DNA from: Gaeumannomyces sp. JS-464
Lineage: Eukaryota > Ascomycota > Sordariomycetes > Magnaporthales > Magnaporthaceae
Direction of reading: 5' to 3'
Length of the DNA stretch: 64,000 nucleotides
Assembly: GCA_002197995.1 (NCBI GenBank)
Contig: NGZR01000002.1
Span: 930,001-994,000, forward strand
Under the pieces are notes generated by a model, which worked only from the letters and a program-made list of their open reading frames with translations, was not told the origin of the DNA and searched no databases. Below, piece by piece: positions 1 through 11,264 of the stretch. Made by a program: the position numbers and the translations under genes. Every line of letters starts with the position of its first letter. The first letter of the stretch is position 1.

Positions 1-540
1 GTGCGCTAACGCCCAACGGGACTTTGCAAAAGCTATGGCAAACGGCGGGCCTTTTACGGCCGAAGCCCGCTTTTTAAAAGCAACGGTCCGGGCGGCCAAA
101 AACAGTATTGGGCCAGCGTGCTGGAGGAAGTGGATTCCCCGGAAGCGCTGTACCGTGTTGTAAAGTGGCATAAACTTGCACCCGCTATACGGCTTCCCCC
201 GTTAAATATCGACGGGGAGGTTAAAATAGCCCCAGGAGATAAAGCGGAAGCATTAGGCCGTAAAATCCTCCGTAGGTTTACGGCGGAGGACGACCTACAA
301 AAGGACCCGTTGTAGTAAAAGGCTACCCAAAGGACCGCATAACTCCCGTGGGACCCCCACGTCCCCTAAAGGAATGCCGGAAGTGCATTGTTGGCACGGC
401 AAACACGGCCCCGAGCGTCGACTTCTTAACGGTTAAGCTGCTTACAACGGCATAGCCGGCAATAGGGGAATACGTTAGGGCCTTTTTCGAAGCCTGCCTT
501 AAGGCCGGGCACCACCCTAGCCCTTTCCGCACAACGGAAG

Positions 541-1260
541 TGGTTATGCTAAAAAAGCCGAACAAAACGGATATAACGGACCCAAAATCCTACCGCCCGA
601 TAGCTTTGCTTTCGTGCTTAGGGAAAGGGCTGGAGCGGCTGGTGGCTTCGCGGATGGCGTCCCTCGCACTATAATACAGGCTTATAGCTCCGCAATACGC
701 CGGAGCTACCCCGAAAAAGGCCGCCATCGATTTAACGGCATGCGTGGCCCACGAGGTGGAACGGGCCTTCCAAAAGTATAAAACGGCCGCCTTTATTACC
801 ATGGATATACAAGGGGCTTTCGACGCCGTACTCCGCCGGAGGCTTTTTCGGAAGCTCCTAAACTAAGGCTGGGATCCAACGTTAGTACGATAGGTATTAT
901 CTTTTGCAGGAAACAGGGTGGTTAAAGTGCGTTTGGAAAACGCCACGGCACCCCCTTTTTCCCCGGACTGCGGGCTACCCTAAGGGTTACCGGCGTCACC
1001 GGTCCTGTTTATGCTTTATATGGCCGAAATCCTACCCAAGCAAAAGCGGTTAGGTACGGTTACGCGGACGATATAGGCATTTGCGTAACGGGTAGCACTT
1101 CGGAGGAGTGCTTTCGTAAAGCAAAAGCTACGGTAACGGAAATCCTACGTTGGGGAAGGGTTAACAAAGTGGCTTTCGACCCGGGAAAGCGCGAACTTAT
1201 GCATTTTTCCAAGCGGAAAAACCCTACAACCCTAGCGGTTATAGCGGAAAACCTTACCAT
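541..1260 (+). pseudogene. LINE copy 1 reverse transcriptase domain
   Basis: Translation near 550 gives KKPNK...D...SYRPIALLS, the classic start of a LINE reverse transcriptase fingers region. It is followed by MDIQGAFD near 802-825 (first catalytic Asp), a P(Q)GLPASPVLF block near 980-1010 where the Gln codon now reads TAA, and YADDI at 1061-1075 carrying the two catalytic Asp residues. All three catalytic Asp are still encoded, but stops and frame changes (for example the in-frame TAA at about 861) prevent one continuous protein. The RT would copy element RNA at a nicked target site. Identification as RT is firm; activity is not expected. Confidence 0.85.
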
Positions 1261-1911
1261 TTAACAAACTACAAGAGTTTTACGGTGGTTAGGGGTTTTT
1301 TTCGACCAAAGGCTTAACTTTAAAGCCCACGTTAACAATAGGGTTGCAAAAGCCCAAAGCGTTGCCAACCACTTCCGGAGGCTTACGAATTCGATAAGGG
1401 GGATACCGGCACATTCGGTCCACAAAGCCGTTACGACGGTTATAATCCCACGGCTTTATACGGGCCGAGGTGTAGTATAAAGGCAAAACCAAACCATACC
1501 CGTATAAACCAGCATAACAGCAATATATCCGCCAAGGCATTTAATCGAACAGGTGGATAAAGCCCTAACCGCGTCCCTCCGGGCAGTGGTTCCAGCTTGG
1601 AAAACCGCACCGATAAACGCCTTACATTACGAATCCGGCATTTTAAGCGCCCAAGCGCTTTTGGAACAAGCCCGCCTTCGTTTCGCGGCCCGTATAAATA
1701 CGGTTCCGGAAGATCACCCCCTAACCGCAGCGGCCAAGCCGGCTTTTAACGCCCGAAGGCCTAAGGCAGGCTTACCCGGCAAGCTTGCGACCTTTTTGCA
1801 AAGAACGGCCGGACTTTTCGGCTTGCACCCGCCCGGCTTACCTCCCGTATAAATATACGGGGTTTACGGTAGCCCATAAGAAAAGCCCGCAGCCGCAAAA
1901 GCTTTTATGGC

Positions 1912-2310
1912 GTGGTTTCGCACCCTCCACCTACTAACGTTATAGTATATAGCGACGGGTCCAAAGCAAAGGACGAGGCAGTTGGATACGGCTGGGTAAT
2001 ATACCAAGCCGGCCAACGCAAACTTTCCGGGCACGGCCGGTTAGCGCATCCGGCGGAAATATTCGACGGCGAAGCGGAAGGGGCCCGAATGGGCCTCCGT
2101 AAAGCCGTTTGGAGCTTCCGCAACTGCACTTTCCACTTGTGCCTAATAACACTCGGCGGCCAACGGCTGTTTAAGCACGGCCTTTAACAGTTCACAAAGG
2201 GCTTTTAAAAAAATCCATTACTTTATAGATAAACACCAGGTATACGTACGCTGGTCCCGGGTTATATGGGAATCCCCGGAAACGAAAAGGCAAATGCCGA
2301 AGCAAAGTTA
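1912..2310 (+). pseudogene. LINE copy 1 RNase H domain
   Basis: Translation from 1912 contains VYSDGSKAKD (first catalytic Asp of RNase HI), GYGWVIY and FDGEAEG with the catalytic Glu. A later piece near 2272-2310 reads GIPGNEKADAEAK, the usual C-terminal RNase H helix with its Asp. A frame change lies between the two parts, after about 2130. RNase H in this position, downstream of RT, is typical of I-clade and Tad-clade LINEs. The same GIP.NEKADAEAK segment occurs on the minus strand near 15680-15713 in copy 2. Confidence 0.8.
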
Positions 2311-2349
2311 GGATCGGCCTTGCCAATACCTTAACATTTTAAACCAACG

Positions 2350-2660
2350 GTGGCCGGAGTAAAGGCTTTAGCCCGGAAAACAGCCCGGGACGCTCGAAAC
2401 GCATGGTTTAAGGACAACTTTCCGGATCGGTATAAGGCTATAAGCCTCCCGCCGGTACCACAACACACGCCCGAAGCGTTGCAGCTGCACCGGAAGGTAC
2501 TGCAACGGCTAATAGCCGCACGCACCGGCCACGGGGATTTCGACTAGTACTACCGAAGGTTCCAACACGAAAACGACAACCCGTGCCGTTGCGGGCGAAA
2601 TAAGTCCCCTTCCCACCCTGTATTTTGCAGGCTGGCGAGGGCGGCAAAAAACAAATGGCT
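2350..2660 (+). pseudogene. LINE copy 1 C-terminal region with Cys-rich motif
   Basis: After RNase H, 2350-2547 translates to a basic region (AGVKALARKTARDARNAWF...) ending in a typical LINE tail with DRYKAIS and LHRKVLQRLIAARTGHGDF. Then near 2578-2640 comes PCRCGRNKSPSHPVFCR, a Cys/His cluster like the C-terminal zinc knuckle of Tad/I-type elements. A stop codon (TAG, 2546-2548) separates the two. Copy 2 has the matching segment on the minus strand at 15495-15650. Confidence 0.65.
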
Positions 2661-2779
2661 TATAGCGGACCCTCCCCGGCCTTCGATAGGCCCGGATATT
2701 GGAAACGGCTTTTCCAAAAGCCCTCCCTTTTTGCTTCGTTCGTTAAAGCCACCAACTACTACACTATCGCCGGACGATA

Positions 2780-3206
2780 ACAATAAGGCCCAAAAAGCCT
2801 ATACTTAACCTTTTCCTTTGTATTATTAGGATTAACAATAGGCTCGTTAATCCCCCGCACTTTAGGCCGGGCCTAAGGAGGTCCCGAAAACCCCCTCCCC
2901 CGCCTCAAACCCGGCTTTACCCCTTTTCCGGCATACCCGCCGGCCAACAGCATTACTACCACCCGCAGCGCTTTACAACGCCCCGGCGTATTTTTACGCC
3001 CTATTGCCGATTGCCCGCTCGCTAACAAGGAGCGCCGGAATGCGGCCCGACCCCCGTGTGCCTTCGGGTTTAATTTGTTAGCCGCTTTAATAGCAGCATA
3101 TAGCCTATGTTAAGCTTAGGTAGCGCTAGCACGTCATATGCCCCTTGGGAGGCAGGGACTGGTAAATCCCGATTAGCTAACGTTAAATATACTCACTCAC
3201 TCACTC
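2780..3206 (+). repeat. LINE copy 1 3' UTR and tetranucleotide tail
   Basis: Non-coding 3' region shared with copy 2 (minus strand, 14769-15200). Both contain GGGAGGCAGGGACTGG and a conserved TAACGTTAAATATACTC just before the tail. Here the tail is a short run of ACTC/CACT units at 3191-3206. In copy 2 the same junction runs into a pure (CT)n tract. Confidence 0.75.
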
Positions 3207-3255
3207 ATGTGTCGGACTCTGGGCGTATCGGTAGAGGGTCAGGTCCGAGGCTGCA

Positions 3256-3618
3256 ATGATTTGGACGCAGTTCGCCCAAAGCGTGACGGCCGGCCTGGAC
3301 AGGAAGGCATGGTGCCGGCGTGGGCTAAGGCGGGGCGGGATACATAAAGGAAAGGCTTATCTTATCGCAGGCCTAATCGTCCCTCGGCCCACCACTTTAC
3401 TTGGCGCGTCAGATGAGGAGTCCGGCGTTAACGTCATCCAGCTCGCCTCCAACGCCACGTACCGTGATAACCCTCAGGCGGCCCTCCTTAGGCTGAAACT
3501 TTCAACACATGGGATCACGCTGCGGCTACCTGTCGAAGAAAGCTCACATTCCCCAATATCAAAGCCATTTAAACTTGCTGTTTTGGAAGAAATGGAAGGC
3601 ATATCGAAGAAAAGGTGA
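3256..3618 (+). CDS. Unassigned ORF, 120 aa, possibly an exon
   Basis: Open frame in low-copy, GC-balanced DNA between the LINE tail and the first Mutator-like element. I do not recognise a domain. It is basic near the N-terminus and hydrophilic near the C-terminus (LEEMEGISKKR). A strong splice donor, GTGAGT, overlaps its end at 3615-3620, so it could be an exon of a longer gene rather than a complete protein. The start is simply the first ATG. It may equally be a chance ORF; no neighbour supports a role. Confidence 0.2.
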   Translation: MIWTQFAQSVTAGLDRKAWCRRGLRRGGIHKGKAYLIAGLIVPRPTTLLGASDEESGVNVIQLASNATYRDNPQAALLRLKLSTHGITLRLPVEESSHSPISKPFKLAVLEEMEGISKKR

Positions 3619-3658
3619 GTGAATTCGTACCACAAGCGTCCGGTCCCAAACTGATTAG

Positions 3659-3811
3659 GAGAACTGAATAAATCCAGTGTCGCCACTTCCAATCCGTTCC
3701 GCTTCCTCATTGGCCCGGAAAAACGAGAGTTTATACATTCTTACCTCGTTGTACTCCAAGTATGTAATCGAACATAAATCCACTAACTCGGTACTTCGGG
3801 TGCCGTTCCAG
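3659..3811 (+). pseudogene. Possible BTB/POZ-like exon with 52-bp intron, cut by transposon
   Basis: One frame (about 3693-3759) reads NPFRFLIGPEKREFIHSYLV, resembling the start of a fungal BTB/POZ domain (F.F.VGPEK.EF..H..L). It is followed by a textbook fungal intron: GTATGT at 3760, CTAAC near 3783, and CAG ending at 3811, 52 bp long. The Mutator-like element inserted just after this acceptor. In the BTB frame, exon 2 meets a stop at once. In another exon frame, splicing would instead join to the FIMTCN... reading of the rhodopsin-like fragment, which was adjacent before transposition (see findings). The BTB assignment is tentative. Confidence 0.3.
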
Positions 3812-3821
3812 CTTTTATAAT

Positions 3822-3872
3822 GAGGATCTTCCGGGCCACGCACCCTTTTTGCTCCCGCACCCACCCCCACCC
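3822..3872 (+). repeat. Left terminal inverted repeat of Mutator-like copy A
   Basis: The motif CCACGCACCCTTTTTGCTCC is shared, inverted, with 6538-6585 and with both ends of copy B (8474-8522 and 11216-11264). The preceding nine bases at 3813-3821 are TTTTATAAT, whose inverted partner is at 8465-8473. Confidence 0.8.
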
Positions 3873-6537
3873 CGATATCGGCGCGCATGGACCTTTTTAT
3901 AGCGCACCTACACAAACGAACATAGGCTTTAATGCAGGCAGGGGCTTAATTAACAGGAGGGAAGCAAATAAAAGTTATCGCCATGAGCAATTTATTAAAA
4001 AACGATTAAAAACGCGGTGTTAAACCGCTAAATTACATAAGAAAAGTGCAGGGGCACGGCGTTAAAGCCGTTTATTTAGGGCTATAAAAAGGCTTAAAAA
4101 TTCGCAAAGGGATTAAAAAACTCGTTAAAAGCCAGCGCAAGCGCTGGAAAAAACGTGGAAGCCTTCCCAGCTAGCCTTAAAGGCAAGGCGGCCGGCGTTA
4201 AAAGTAGGGGAATGCCGAGGGTAAGCATTGGACCTTCCGCCTCGTCAGCCTCGTTACGTGCTTCCAGGGAGGCACCCTGTTCGTGTTAAAAGTAATTACG
4301 CTTTGCGCTGGCCCGTATACCCGTGCAGGCGCGGGTGCGAAGCTTTGCCGGCGCCTCGTTACCAAAAAGGCCGGTTTTTTAAAGCCGGCCTTTTTTAACC
4401 CTACCGGCTTTGTAACCCGCAATAAAAGGTTTTTGTAAAGCGATTGCCCGGGTGCAGCCAAAAGCTATTTACGGCGGTAATCCGCAAGCTAAAAGCTTGC
4501 GGATTACGCCGCTAAGCTTTATGTAAAGCAATAAGCTCGTAAAAGTAAGGCAGGCCGTATTAAGCACGCGTAGTTTTGCTATAAAGGCCGATATTTAAAC
4601 CGGTTAAGTGCAAGCGGGAAAAAAACGTTAAAAAGGCGAAGCGGTTAATTTGCTCGAAGAAATTAAAGCATTATAACGAAGCTCGCAAAAGTAAGTCTTT
4701 TGCTTACGAACGGCCGGTATAATCCCACTTAACGCGCGCGAAAAAAGCTTATTAGCGGTTTTGGAAAGCCGTAATTTTATGCCCCGTTTGCTTGCGAGTT
4801 GCTTATTTAACGTATGCTAACGTTAATCGAAAAAAAGGTCGTACGTTTTAAAAACCCGTAATTTTTTTTAACGCCGGCGGTGCTAATTACCTTTTAATTA
4901 GGGTAATATTTCGTATAATAATAAGCCTATTGCCGGCGGGAAAGCTAAACGGTTCGTTATTATAAGTAGTTAATTAAGTTTGTTTATTTAAAAAACTTTT
5001 TTACAAGTTTATTTATAGCTTTTTTATACGCTAAACGGCTTTTAGCATAAATAACGTGCTTTTAAAAGGTAAAAAAGCCGGCTCGCGTGTAAGGAATATG
5101 GGTAAAGTCGTATTAATAAGCATTAAGCTTTAAGCAAACCAAATCCGTTAATAATTGTTATTAAAAATATGTAAATCTTTTTTGTTAACCTTGTTAACCT
5201 CGTTTTCGTTAAGGTTTAGCCCGGCTTTTAACCTTCGCCGGGCTTTGTTTTAAAAAGTTTAATTAGGAAACTTTTCGAGGTTTTCGCGGCCGTAAATTTG
5301 CTTTATTTTTTTTTATTTAAAGCATAACGTCGGCGTTTATATAATAAACGCAAAGCTGCATTTTGCGAAAGGAAAATAGGCTTAAAAGCTGGTACGTATG
5401 CGAAAATTTAAATTCGTAAAAGCAATTTTAAAAGCCGAAATTTTAAAAACTGCTAAAAAATCGCGGAAAGCGTTAAAAAGCTAAAAAAGGTTTTTTCCGT
5501 TTCGTTATTTATTAAGCTTTAAAAGGCGGTATTATATATACGCTCGTTAGTTAAAATTACGGCTGTAAAAAAGTGCATATTATTACGGTTCGTTTTATAA
5601 ATAACGTCGATTTAAAAGCAATGCGGGTTAGCTTAAAAAAAAACGGCTTTTCCGTATACCTAAATAACGTTAGCAAAAGTGGTAGTAGTTTTTAAGTTTC
5701 GCTAAAGGAAATCGGGCGGGTTAAAAGCTTTAAACACGATTTCCAAGTTATTAAAAGCCCGTATAAAGGCCGCGGTAAGCTTATATTCGTTAACCCCGAC
5801 CTTTTTATAAACCGCTTTATATTTGTATAACGCTGGTAAGCTTTAAAGCACGTTAGGAAAGCGGCGGCGGCAAAAGTCGAATATCGAACGCGTGCGAATT
5901 GTAAAATTTTTAAATAAAAGCTCGAAAAACCCCTAATGCCTATGGGTAAAAGCCAAAGCTTGCTTGCGAACGAAAGGCCTTATAACGTTTAAAAAAAAGC
6001 AGCCGTGGTTTTAATAAGTAAAACTCGTTATTTAACGTTTTAAAAACCCCCGTTAGCTTTTAAGCGTTACGCGATAAAGCCGTAAATGCAATCGGAAATT
6101 TAAAAAATGCGCGTGCGTAAACGGAAAGCCCGGCGGCTTATATAAGCCGTAGCCGGAAAAAGCACCCGGCTACGAGCTTTTTAAGGCTTTAAAAGTCGGA
6201 ATACGATCGCACGGTCGTTACGTAAACCCTTTTACCGTCGAAATAAGCGCTTATAGCTTGCATAAAAGCTTTATAAGTAAAGTAAAAGGTTAAAAGGACC
6301 CCCACGGGTTAGCGGTTTAAAATAAGCCGTTTTAATCCGTTAAAAGGGCTGCAACCTCGTCGAAGGCCGGCTTAGCCTCGTCCGGCCCGGCTTCGTCGTC
6401 GTTCGAGATCGTAATTATTTCGTTTATAAAGGTAATTGTTAAAAAATGGATTAAAAATGGCATTAAGTTTAATTTGTAAGCAAAATTACGTAAGCTGCGA
6501 AACCGGAACGCATAGGCGTTGCACGGGCCAAAAGTGG

Positions 6538-6585
6538 GGCAGGGTAAGTGCGGGAGCAAAAAAGGTGCGTGGCCTGGAAAATCTT
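6538..6585 (-). repeat. Right terminal inverted repeat of Mutator-like copy A
   Basis: Inverted copy of the left terminus with G-to-A and C-to-T differences (GGAAGATCCT has become GGAAAATCTT), as RIP would produce. It is followed by TCATACCTA (6586-6594), whose inverted partner follows copy B at 11265-11273. Confidence 0.75.
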
Positions 6586-6594
6586 TCATACCTA

Positions 6595-7660
6595 TCACCT
6601 GTTTACAACAAAGACTGTTAATAATACAAAATGACCAGATTAGGATTATTTTCCTAAACATGCTAAGCGAGGCTGTAGGGTGTTATCGATATACCCGTAC
6701 TAACAAAACTAACGATGTAACCCCAGAAACGCTATACAAGTGTACACCATCGGACCGGCTGGATTGAGAACAAGGCTAACCGATGCGTGCTTTTCTTGGT
6801 CTGGCTTTAGGTGGGCCACCCAAATCAGGATTGTGCCACCGCCCTGCTCCGGTCGCATCGGCCTAGTCCCAGTTTGTCTTCAGCTTTATACAGAAAAAGA
6901 AGCAGCTGCTACACAGCAATCTAACTTTCTTTTTTTCTTTTTTCTTTTTCGAAATGGGTTTCTTCTCACGATAGTGGAGCGCTGCAGCTCTTCATATCTC
7001 AATGTCAAGACGGAACGCAATTGTCCGAGATTTGTCACTACTAAGCAAGTCTAGGAGGTTTAATCACATAATCCAGTCGCACCAGTGTCCTATCCCCCTG
7101 TAAGTCATCCTTGGAAGGGAATTGCCCTCTTTTCTACAAGTTTAACAGCTTCTCTTTGTTTGGTGGATGGCATTGGCGCATGGGGTGCGTCATCAGCCCG
7201 TGACTTACTGCCTCGTCGCCCGTCGGGAAGACCGAGGAAACTAGCTCTCTGGCTGGCTAACAACCCCAGGGGAGTCAGTGAAGCCAAAATGTCGTTTGGC
7301 CCCAGTGAGACGGCAAGGCAGGCCCCGTCTTGATAGACTTGGGGGCAGGCCATCAGAGGAGACGAGGGCTGACCGAGATGCCAAGGTCCCCCGACTTCAC
7401 GCAGAGCCGGGATAACTAAGGACTCGAGTGCCTCTCCATGTCGTGGCGGCCATACCTGGGAAGTACACTGTAATAGCAAATTTGGTAATAATTCCCAACT
7501 ACATCTCGGCTCGGCGCCGCGTCCTGGTGATGGGATGGGGAGGCCAGACGGGAGGAGTGGGCAAATTCGCATCCTCTATCCAGAGAGTATATAACAGTAC
7601 AGAAACAGAACGCTGGCGCAAGGGCGAAGCTGATAGACGACAGGAAGGAGGGGCCTGCGC
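6595..7660. other. Low-copy segment without recognisable gene
   Basis: GC-balanced, non-RIPed sequence between the two Mutator-like copies. It holds a pyrimidine-rich tract at 6926-6953. Overlapping ORFs on both strands (for example 7085-7333 +, 7105-7572 -) show no recognisable domain. It probably contains the 3' flank of the rhodopsin-like fragment to its right. I see no tRNA or repeat here. Confidence 0.5.
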
Positions 7661-7666
7661 ACTCCA

Positions 7667-8473
7667 TTAGCCTACAGGCTGGGATAAACTGAAATTCCGG
7701 ACGCCATAGCCTGCAGTACAGGCGTTTCCAATCAAGGAGGCACCCCTCCCAACGCACACTGTTTTGGTGTGTGGGGGGAAAATAGTACACGTAAGAAAAT
7801 GGAAGAAAAAGGGGAACGGAGGGGGATTCAAAGGCAAGGAACTGTCAGGGGTATCCCTTTCCAACATGCCATCGGCCGTGGGCGCAAGGGTGTGGTCCGA
7901 CGAGACATTGCGAAGCTCCAAGGCGCCGTTATCGTCCGAGGACGTATATACCGTTTCGGTCCGCGACGCCTCCCAGCGAGGAGGGCTGGCGACGGCGACC
8001 GCCGCGGCCGCCCCGCCGTAGCGCTCGACATCCTGCTCCTCCGCCTTGAAGCGACGCTGCAGCGTCTCGAGCTGGCGCGCCATCAGGCTGCCGTGCGGGA
8101 GGCGCCGCGGCAAGCTGTCCGGACTCGCGGCGGCCGCGGCGTCGCCCAGGTCCCGGACTGGGGGCAGCAGGCGCAGGCAGCGCAGGAGGGAGAAGACCTG
8201 CGCCTTGGCCTTTGGGAGGGAGGCGGCGATGAAGCCGACGAGGAGTTCGAGCTGCAGAACAGGTCCCAAACGACGTCCTGCAGGGGCTGATACAGCCGTT
8301 GGTGGATCCCTTCGTCGAGGAACCAGGCCATGCGGACGACCTCGAGGGCGGTGGCGGCCAGGCCGGCGGTCATAACTATTACGATGCCGACCTTCTCGAC
8401 CCGCGGGCGGCGGATCGCTTGGATAAAGGCGAGGGGGAGTAGGGATAAAATGAGGTTGCAGGTCATTATAAAA
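7667..8473 (-). pseudogene. Fungal-rhodopsin-like integral membrane protein, 3' fragment, frameshifted
   Basis: Minus-strand translation from 8473 downward gives a hydrophobic helix (NLILSLLPLAFI), a basic loop (RRPRVEK) and a second helix (VGIVIVMTAGLAATALEVVR). After a +1 frame change near 8252-8258 come VWDLF / LQLELLVGFIAASLP and a Ser/Ala-rich cytosolic tail. The helix-loop-helix-(W.L..LE...G.I.ASLP) order matches the C-terminal half of the fungal rhodopsin-domain membrane-protein family. The N-terminal helices are missing because the Mutator-like insertion sits at the codons for FIM. One missing G near 8255 would restore VWDLFWQLELL. Truncation plus frameshift make it a pseudogene. Confidence 0.55.
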
Positions 8474-11264
8474 AGGATCTTCCGGGCCACGCACCTTTTT
8501 TGCTCCCGCACCTACCCTGCCCCACTTTTGGCCCGTGCAACGCCTATGCGTTCCGGTTTCGCAGCCCACGTAATTTTGCCTGCAAATTGAACTTAGTGCC
8601 ATTTTTAATCCATTTTTTAACAATTACCCCTATAAACGAAATAATTACGATCTCGAGCGACGACGAGGCCGGGCCGGACGAGGCTAAGCCGGCCTTCGAC
8701 GAGGTTGCAGCCCTTTTAACGGATTAAAACGGCCTACTTTAAACCGCTAACCCCGTAGGGGTTTTTTTAACCTTTTACCTTACTTACGAGGCTTTTATAT
8801 AAGCTATAAGCGCTTATTTTAACGTTAAAAAGGTTTACGTAACGACCGTACGATCGTATTCCAACTTTTAAAGCTTTAAAAAGCTCGTAACCGGGTGCTT
8901 TTTCCGGTTACGGCCTATAAGCCGCCGGGCTTTCCGTTTACGCACGCGCATTTTTTAAATCTCCGACTGCACTTACGGCTTTATCGCGTAACGCTTAAAA
9001 GCTAACAAGGGTTTTTAAAGCGTTAAAATAACGAGTTTTACCTATTAAAACCACGGCCGCTTTTTTTTAAACGCTATAAAGCCTTTCGTTCGCAAGCAAG
9101 CCTCGGCTTTTACCGATAGGCATTAGGGGTTTTTCGAGCTTTTATTTAAAGATTTTACAATTCGTACCCGCTTAATACTCGACTTTTGCCGCCGCCGTTT
9201 TCCTAACGTGCTTTAAAAACTTACCAGCGTTATACAAATACAAAACGGCTTATAAAAAGGTCGGGGTTAACGGATATAAGCCTGCCGCGGCCCTCGTGCA
9301 AGCTTTCGACGACCCGAAAGTCGTGTTTAAAGCTTTTAACCCGCCCGATTTCCTTTAGCGAAACCCAAAAATACTACCACTTTTGCCGACGTTATTTGGG
9401 TATACGGAAAAGCCGTTTCTTTTTTTTAAGCCAACTCGCACTGCTTTTTAAATTAACGTTACTTACAAAACGAACCGCAATAATATGCACCTTTTTACGG
9501 CCGTAATTTTAATTAATAAGCGCATAATAATACCGGCTTTTTAAAGCTTAATAAATAACGAAACGAAGGAAACCTTTTTTTTGGCTTTTTAGCGTTTTCC
9601 CGATTTTTTAGCAGTTTTTAAAATTCCGGCTTTTAAAATTGCCTTTACGAATTTAAATTTTCGCATGCGCATTAGTTTTTAAGCTTGTTTTCCTTTCGCA
9701 AAAAATGCAGTTTTACGTTATTATATAAACCTTAACGTTATGCTTTAAATAAATAAAAAATAAAGCAAATTTACAGCCGCGAAAACCTTCGAAAGGTTTT
9801 AATTAAACCTTTTAAAAACGAAGCCCGGCGAAAGTTAAAAGCCGGGTTAAGCTTTAACGAAAGCAAGGTTAACGAAATTAACGAGGAGGATTTACGTATT
9901 TTAAATAACAATTACCGACGAATTTGGTTTGCTTAAAGCTTAAATGCTTATTAACACGACCTTATCGATATTTTTTACACGCGAGCCGGCTTTTTTACCT
10001 TTTAAAGCACGTCGTTTATATTAAAAGCCGTTTAGCGCATAAAAAGGTTATAAATAAGTTATAAAAAAGTTTTTTAAATAAACGAGCTTAATTAACTATT
10101 TGCAACGAACCGTTAACCTTCCGCCGGTAATAGGCTTATTATTATACGAAATATTACCCTAATTAAAAAGTAATTAGCATTACCGGCGCTAAAAAAATAA
10201 TTACGGGTTTATTTAAAACGTACGACCTTTTTTTTCGATTAACGTTGGCATACGTTAAACAAGCAACTCGTAGGCAAACGGGGCACAAAATTACGGCTTT
10301 CCAAAACCGCTAACAAGCTTTTCTCGCGCGCGTTAAGGGATTATACCGGCCGTTCGTAAGTAAAGGACCTACTTTTACGAGTTTCGTTGTAATGCTTTAA
10401 TCTTTTTAAGCAAATTAACCGCCTCGCCCTTTTAACGTTCCTTTCCCGCTTGCATTTAACCGGCCTAAATATCGGCCTTTACAGCAAAGCTACGTATGCT
10501 TAATACGGCCTGCCTTACTTTTACGAGCTTATTGCCTTACATAAAGCTTAACGGCGTAATTCGCAAGCTTTTGGCTTGCGGATTACCGCCGTAAATAGCT
10601 TTTAGCTGCACCCGGGCAATCGCTTTGCAAAAAACCTTTTATTGCGCGTTACAAAGCCGGTAAAGGTTAAAAAGGGCCGGCTTCGAAAGACCGGCCCTTT
10701 TGGTAACGAGGCGCCGGCAAGGCCTCGCACCCGCGCCCGCACGGGTATACAGGCCAGCGCAAAGCGTGATTACTTTTAACACGAACAGGGTGCCTCCTTG
10801 GAGGCACGTAACGAGGCTAACGAGGCGAAAAGTTTAGTGCTTACCTTCGGCACTCCCTTATTTTTAACGCCGGCCATTTTGCCTTTAACGCCGGCCGCTT
10901 TGCCTTTAAAGCTGGTTAAAAAAGCCTCCACGTTTTTTCCAGCGCTTGCGCTGGCCTTTAACGAGTTTTTTAATCCTTTTGCGAGTTTTTAGGCCTTTTT
11001 GTAGCCCTAAATAAACGGCTTTAACGCCGTGCCCCTGCACTTTTCCTATGTAATTTGGCGGTTTAACACCGCGTTTTTGATTGTTTTTTAATAAATTGCT
11101 CGTGGCGATAACTTTTATTTGCTTCCCTCCTGTTGATTAAGCCCCTGCCTGCATTAAAGCCTATGTTCGTTTGTGTAGGTGCGCTATAGAAAGGTCCATG
11201 CGCGCCGATATTGGGGTGGGGGTGGGTGCGGGAGCAAAAAGGGTGCGTGGCCCGGAAGATCCTC
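8474..11264 (-). mobile_element. Mutator-like DNA transposon copy B (inverted relative to copy A)
   Basis: Full-length second copy, 2791 bp. Its right end (11216-11264) corresponds to the left end of copy A and its left end to the right end of copy A. Terminal repeats are better preserved than in copy A (AGGATCTTCCGGGCC...). The interior follows copy A throughout, with the same GC-rich subterminal blocks and hairpins (for example near 10554-10590) and the same AT-rich core full of stop codons. It is flanked by ATTATAAAA at 8465-8473 and TAGGTATGA at 11265-11273, which do not match each other but match the flanks of copy A. Confidence 0.75.

Larger units (their letters stand above)
1..3206 (+). 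mobile_element. LINE (Tad1/I-like non-LTR retrotransposon), copy 1, 5' end outside window
   Basis: This is the 3' part of a non-LTR retrotransposon. In order it shows a pre-RT segment (118-315), reverse transcriptase (about 541-1260), a thumb/connection region, RNase H (about 1912-2310), a Cys-rich C-terminus (about 2570-2650), a 3' UTR and a short (ACTC)n tail ending at about 3206. It moderately matches the reverse complement of 14739-17800, which defines both as copies of one family. The sequence stays GC-balanced with few stops, so it is much less mutated than copy 2. Frame is nevertheless broken in several places, some by CAA-to-TAA changes (for example at about 861). The left end is cut by the window. 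The family name is inferred from domain order; a related I/R1-type clade is possible. Confidence 0.85.
3822..6585 (+). mobile_element. Mutator-like DNA transposon copy A
   Basis: Bounded by imperfect terminal inverted repeats of about 50 bp. The left end begins GAGGATCTTCCGGGCCACGC and the right end reads back as AAGATTTTCCAGGCCACGC. Length is 2764 bp. An inverted copy lies at 8474-11264. Nine-bp target duplications can be assigned, but only by pairing ends of different copies (see findings); TSD length and long TIRs suggest the Mutator-like superfamily. The interior is AT-rich with many TAA/TAG codons, many at plausible Gln positions. No DDE transposase could be recognised. GC-rich patches survive near both ends, including perfect hairpins at 4368-4398 and about 4478-4510. 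Confidence 0.75.

Noticed and set aside
3191..3206. Telomere-like repeat
   Set aside because: The units are ACTC and not TTAGGG/CCCTAA, and the tract lies exactly at the LINE 3' end.
7769..8290. Plus-strand ORFs of 85-173 codons
   Set aside because: Antisense to the rhodopsin-like fragment, whose transmembrane pattern is more convincing.
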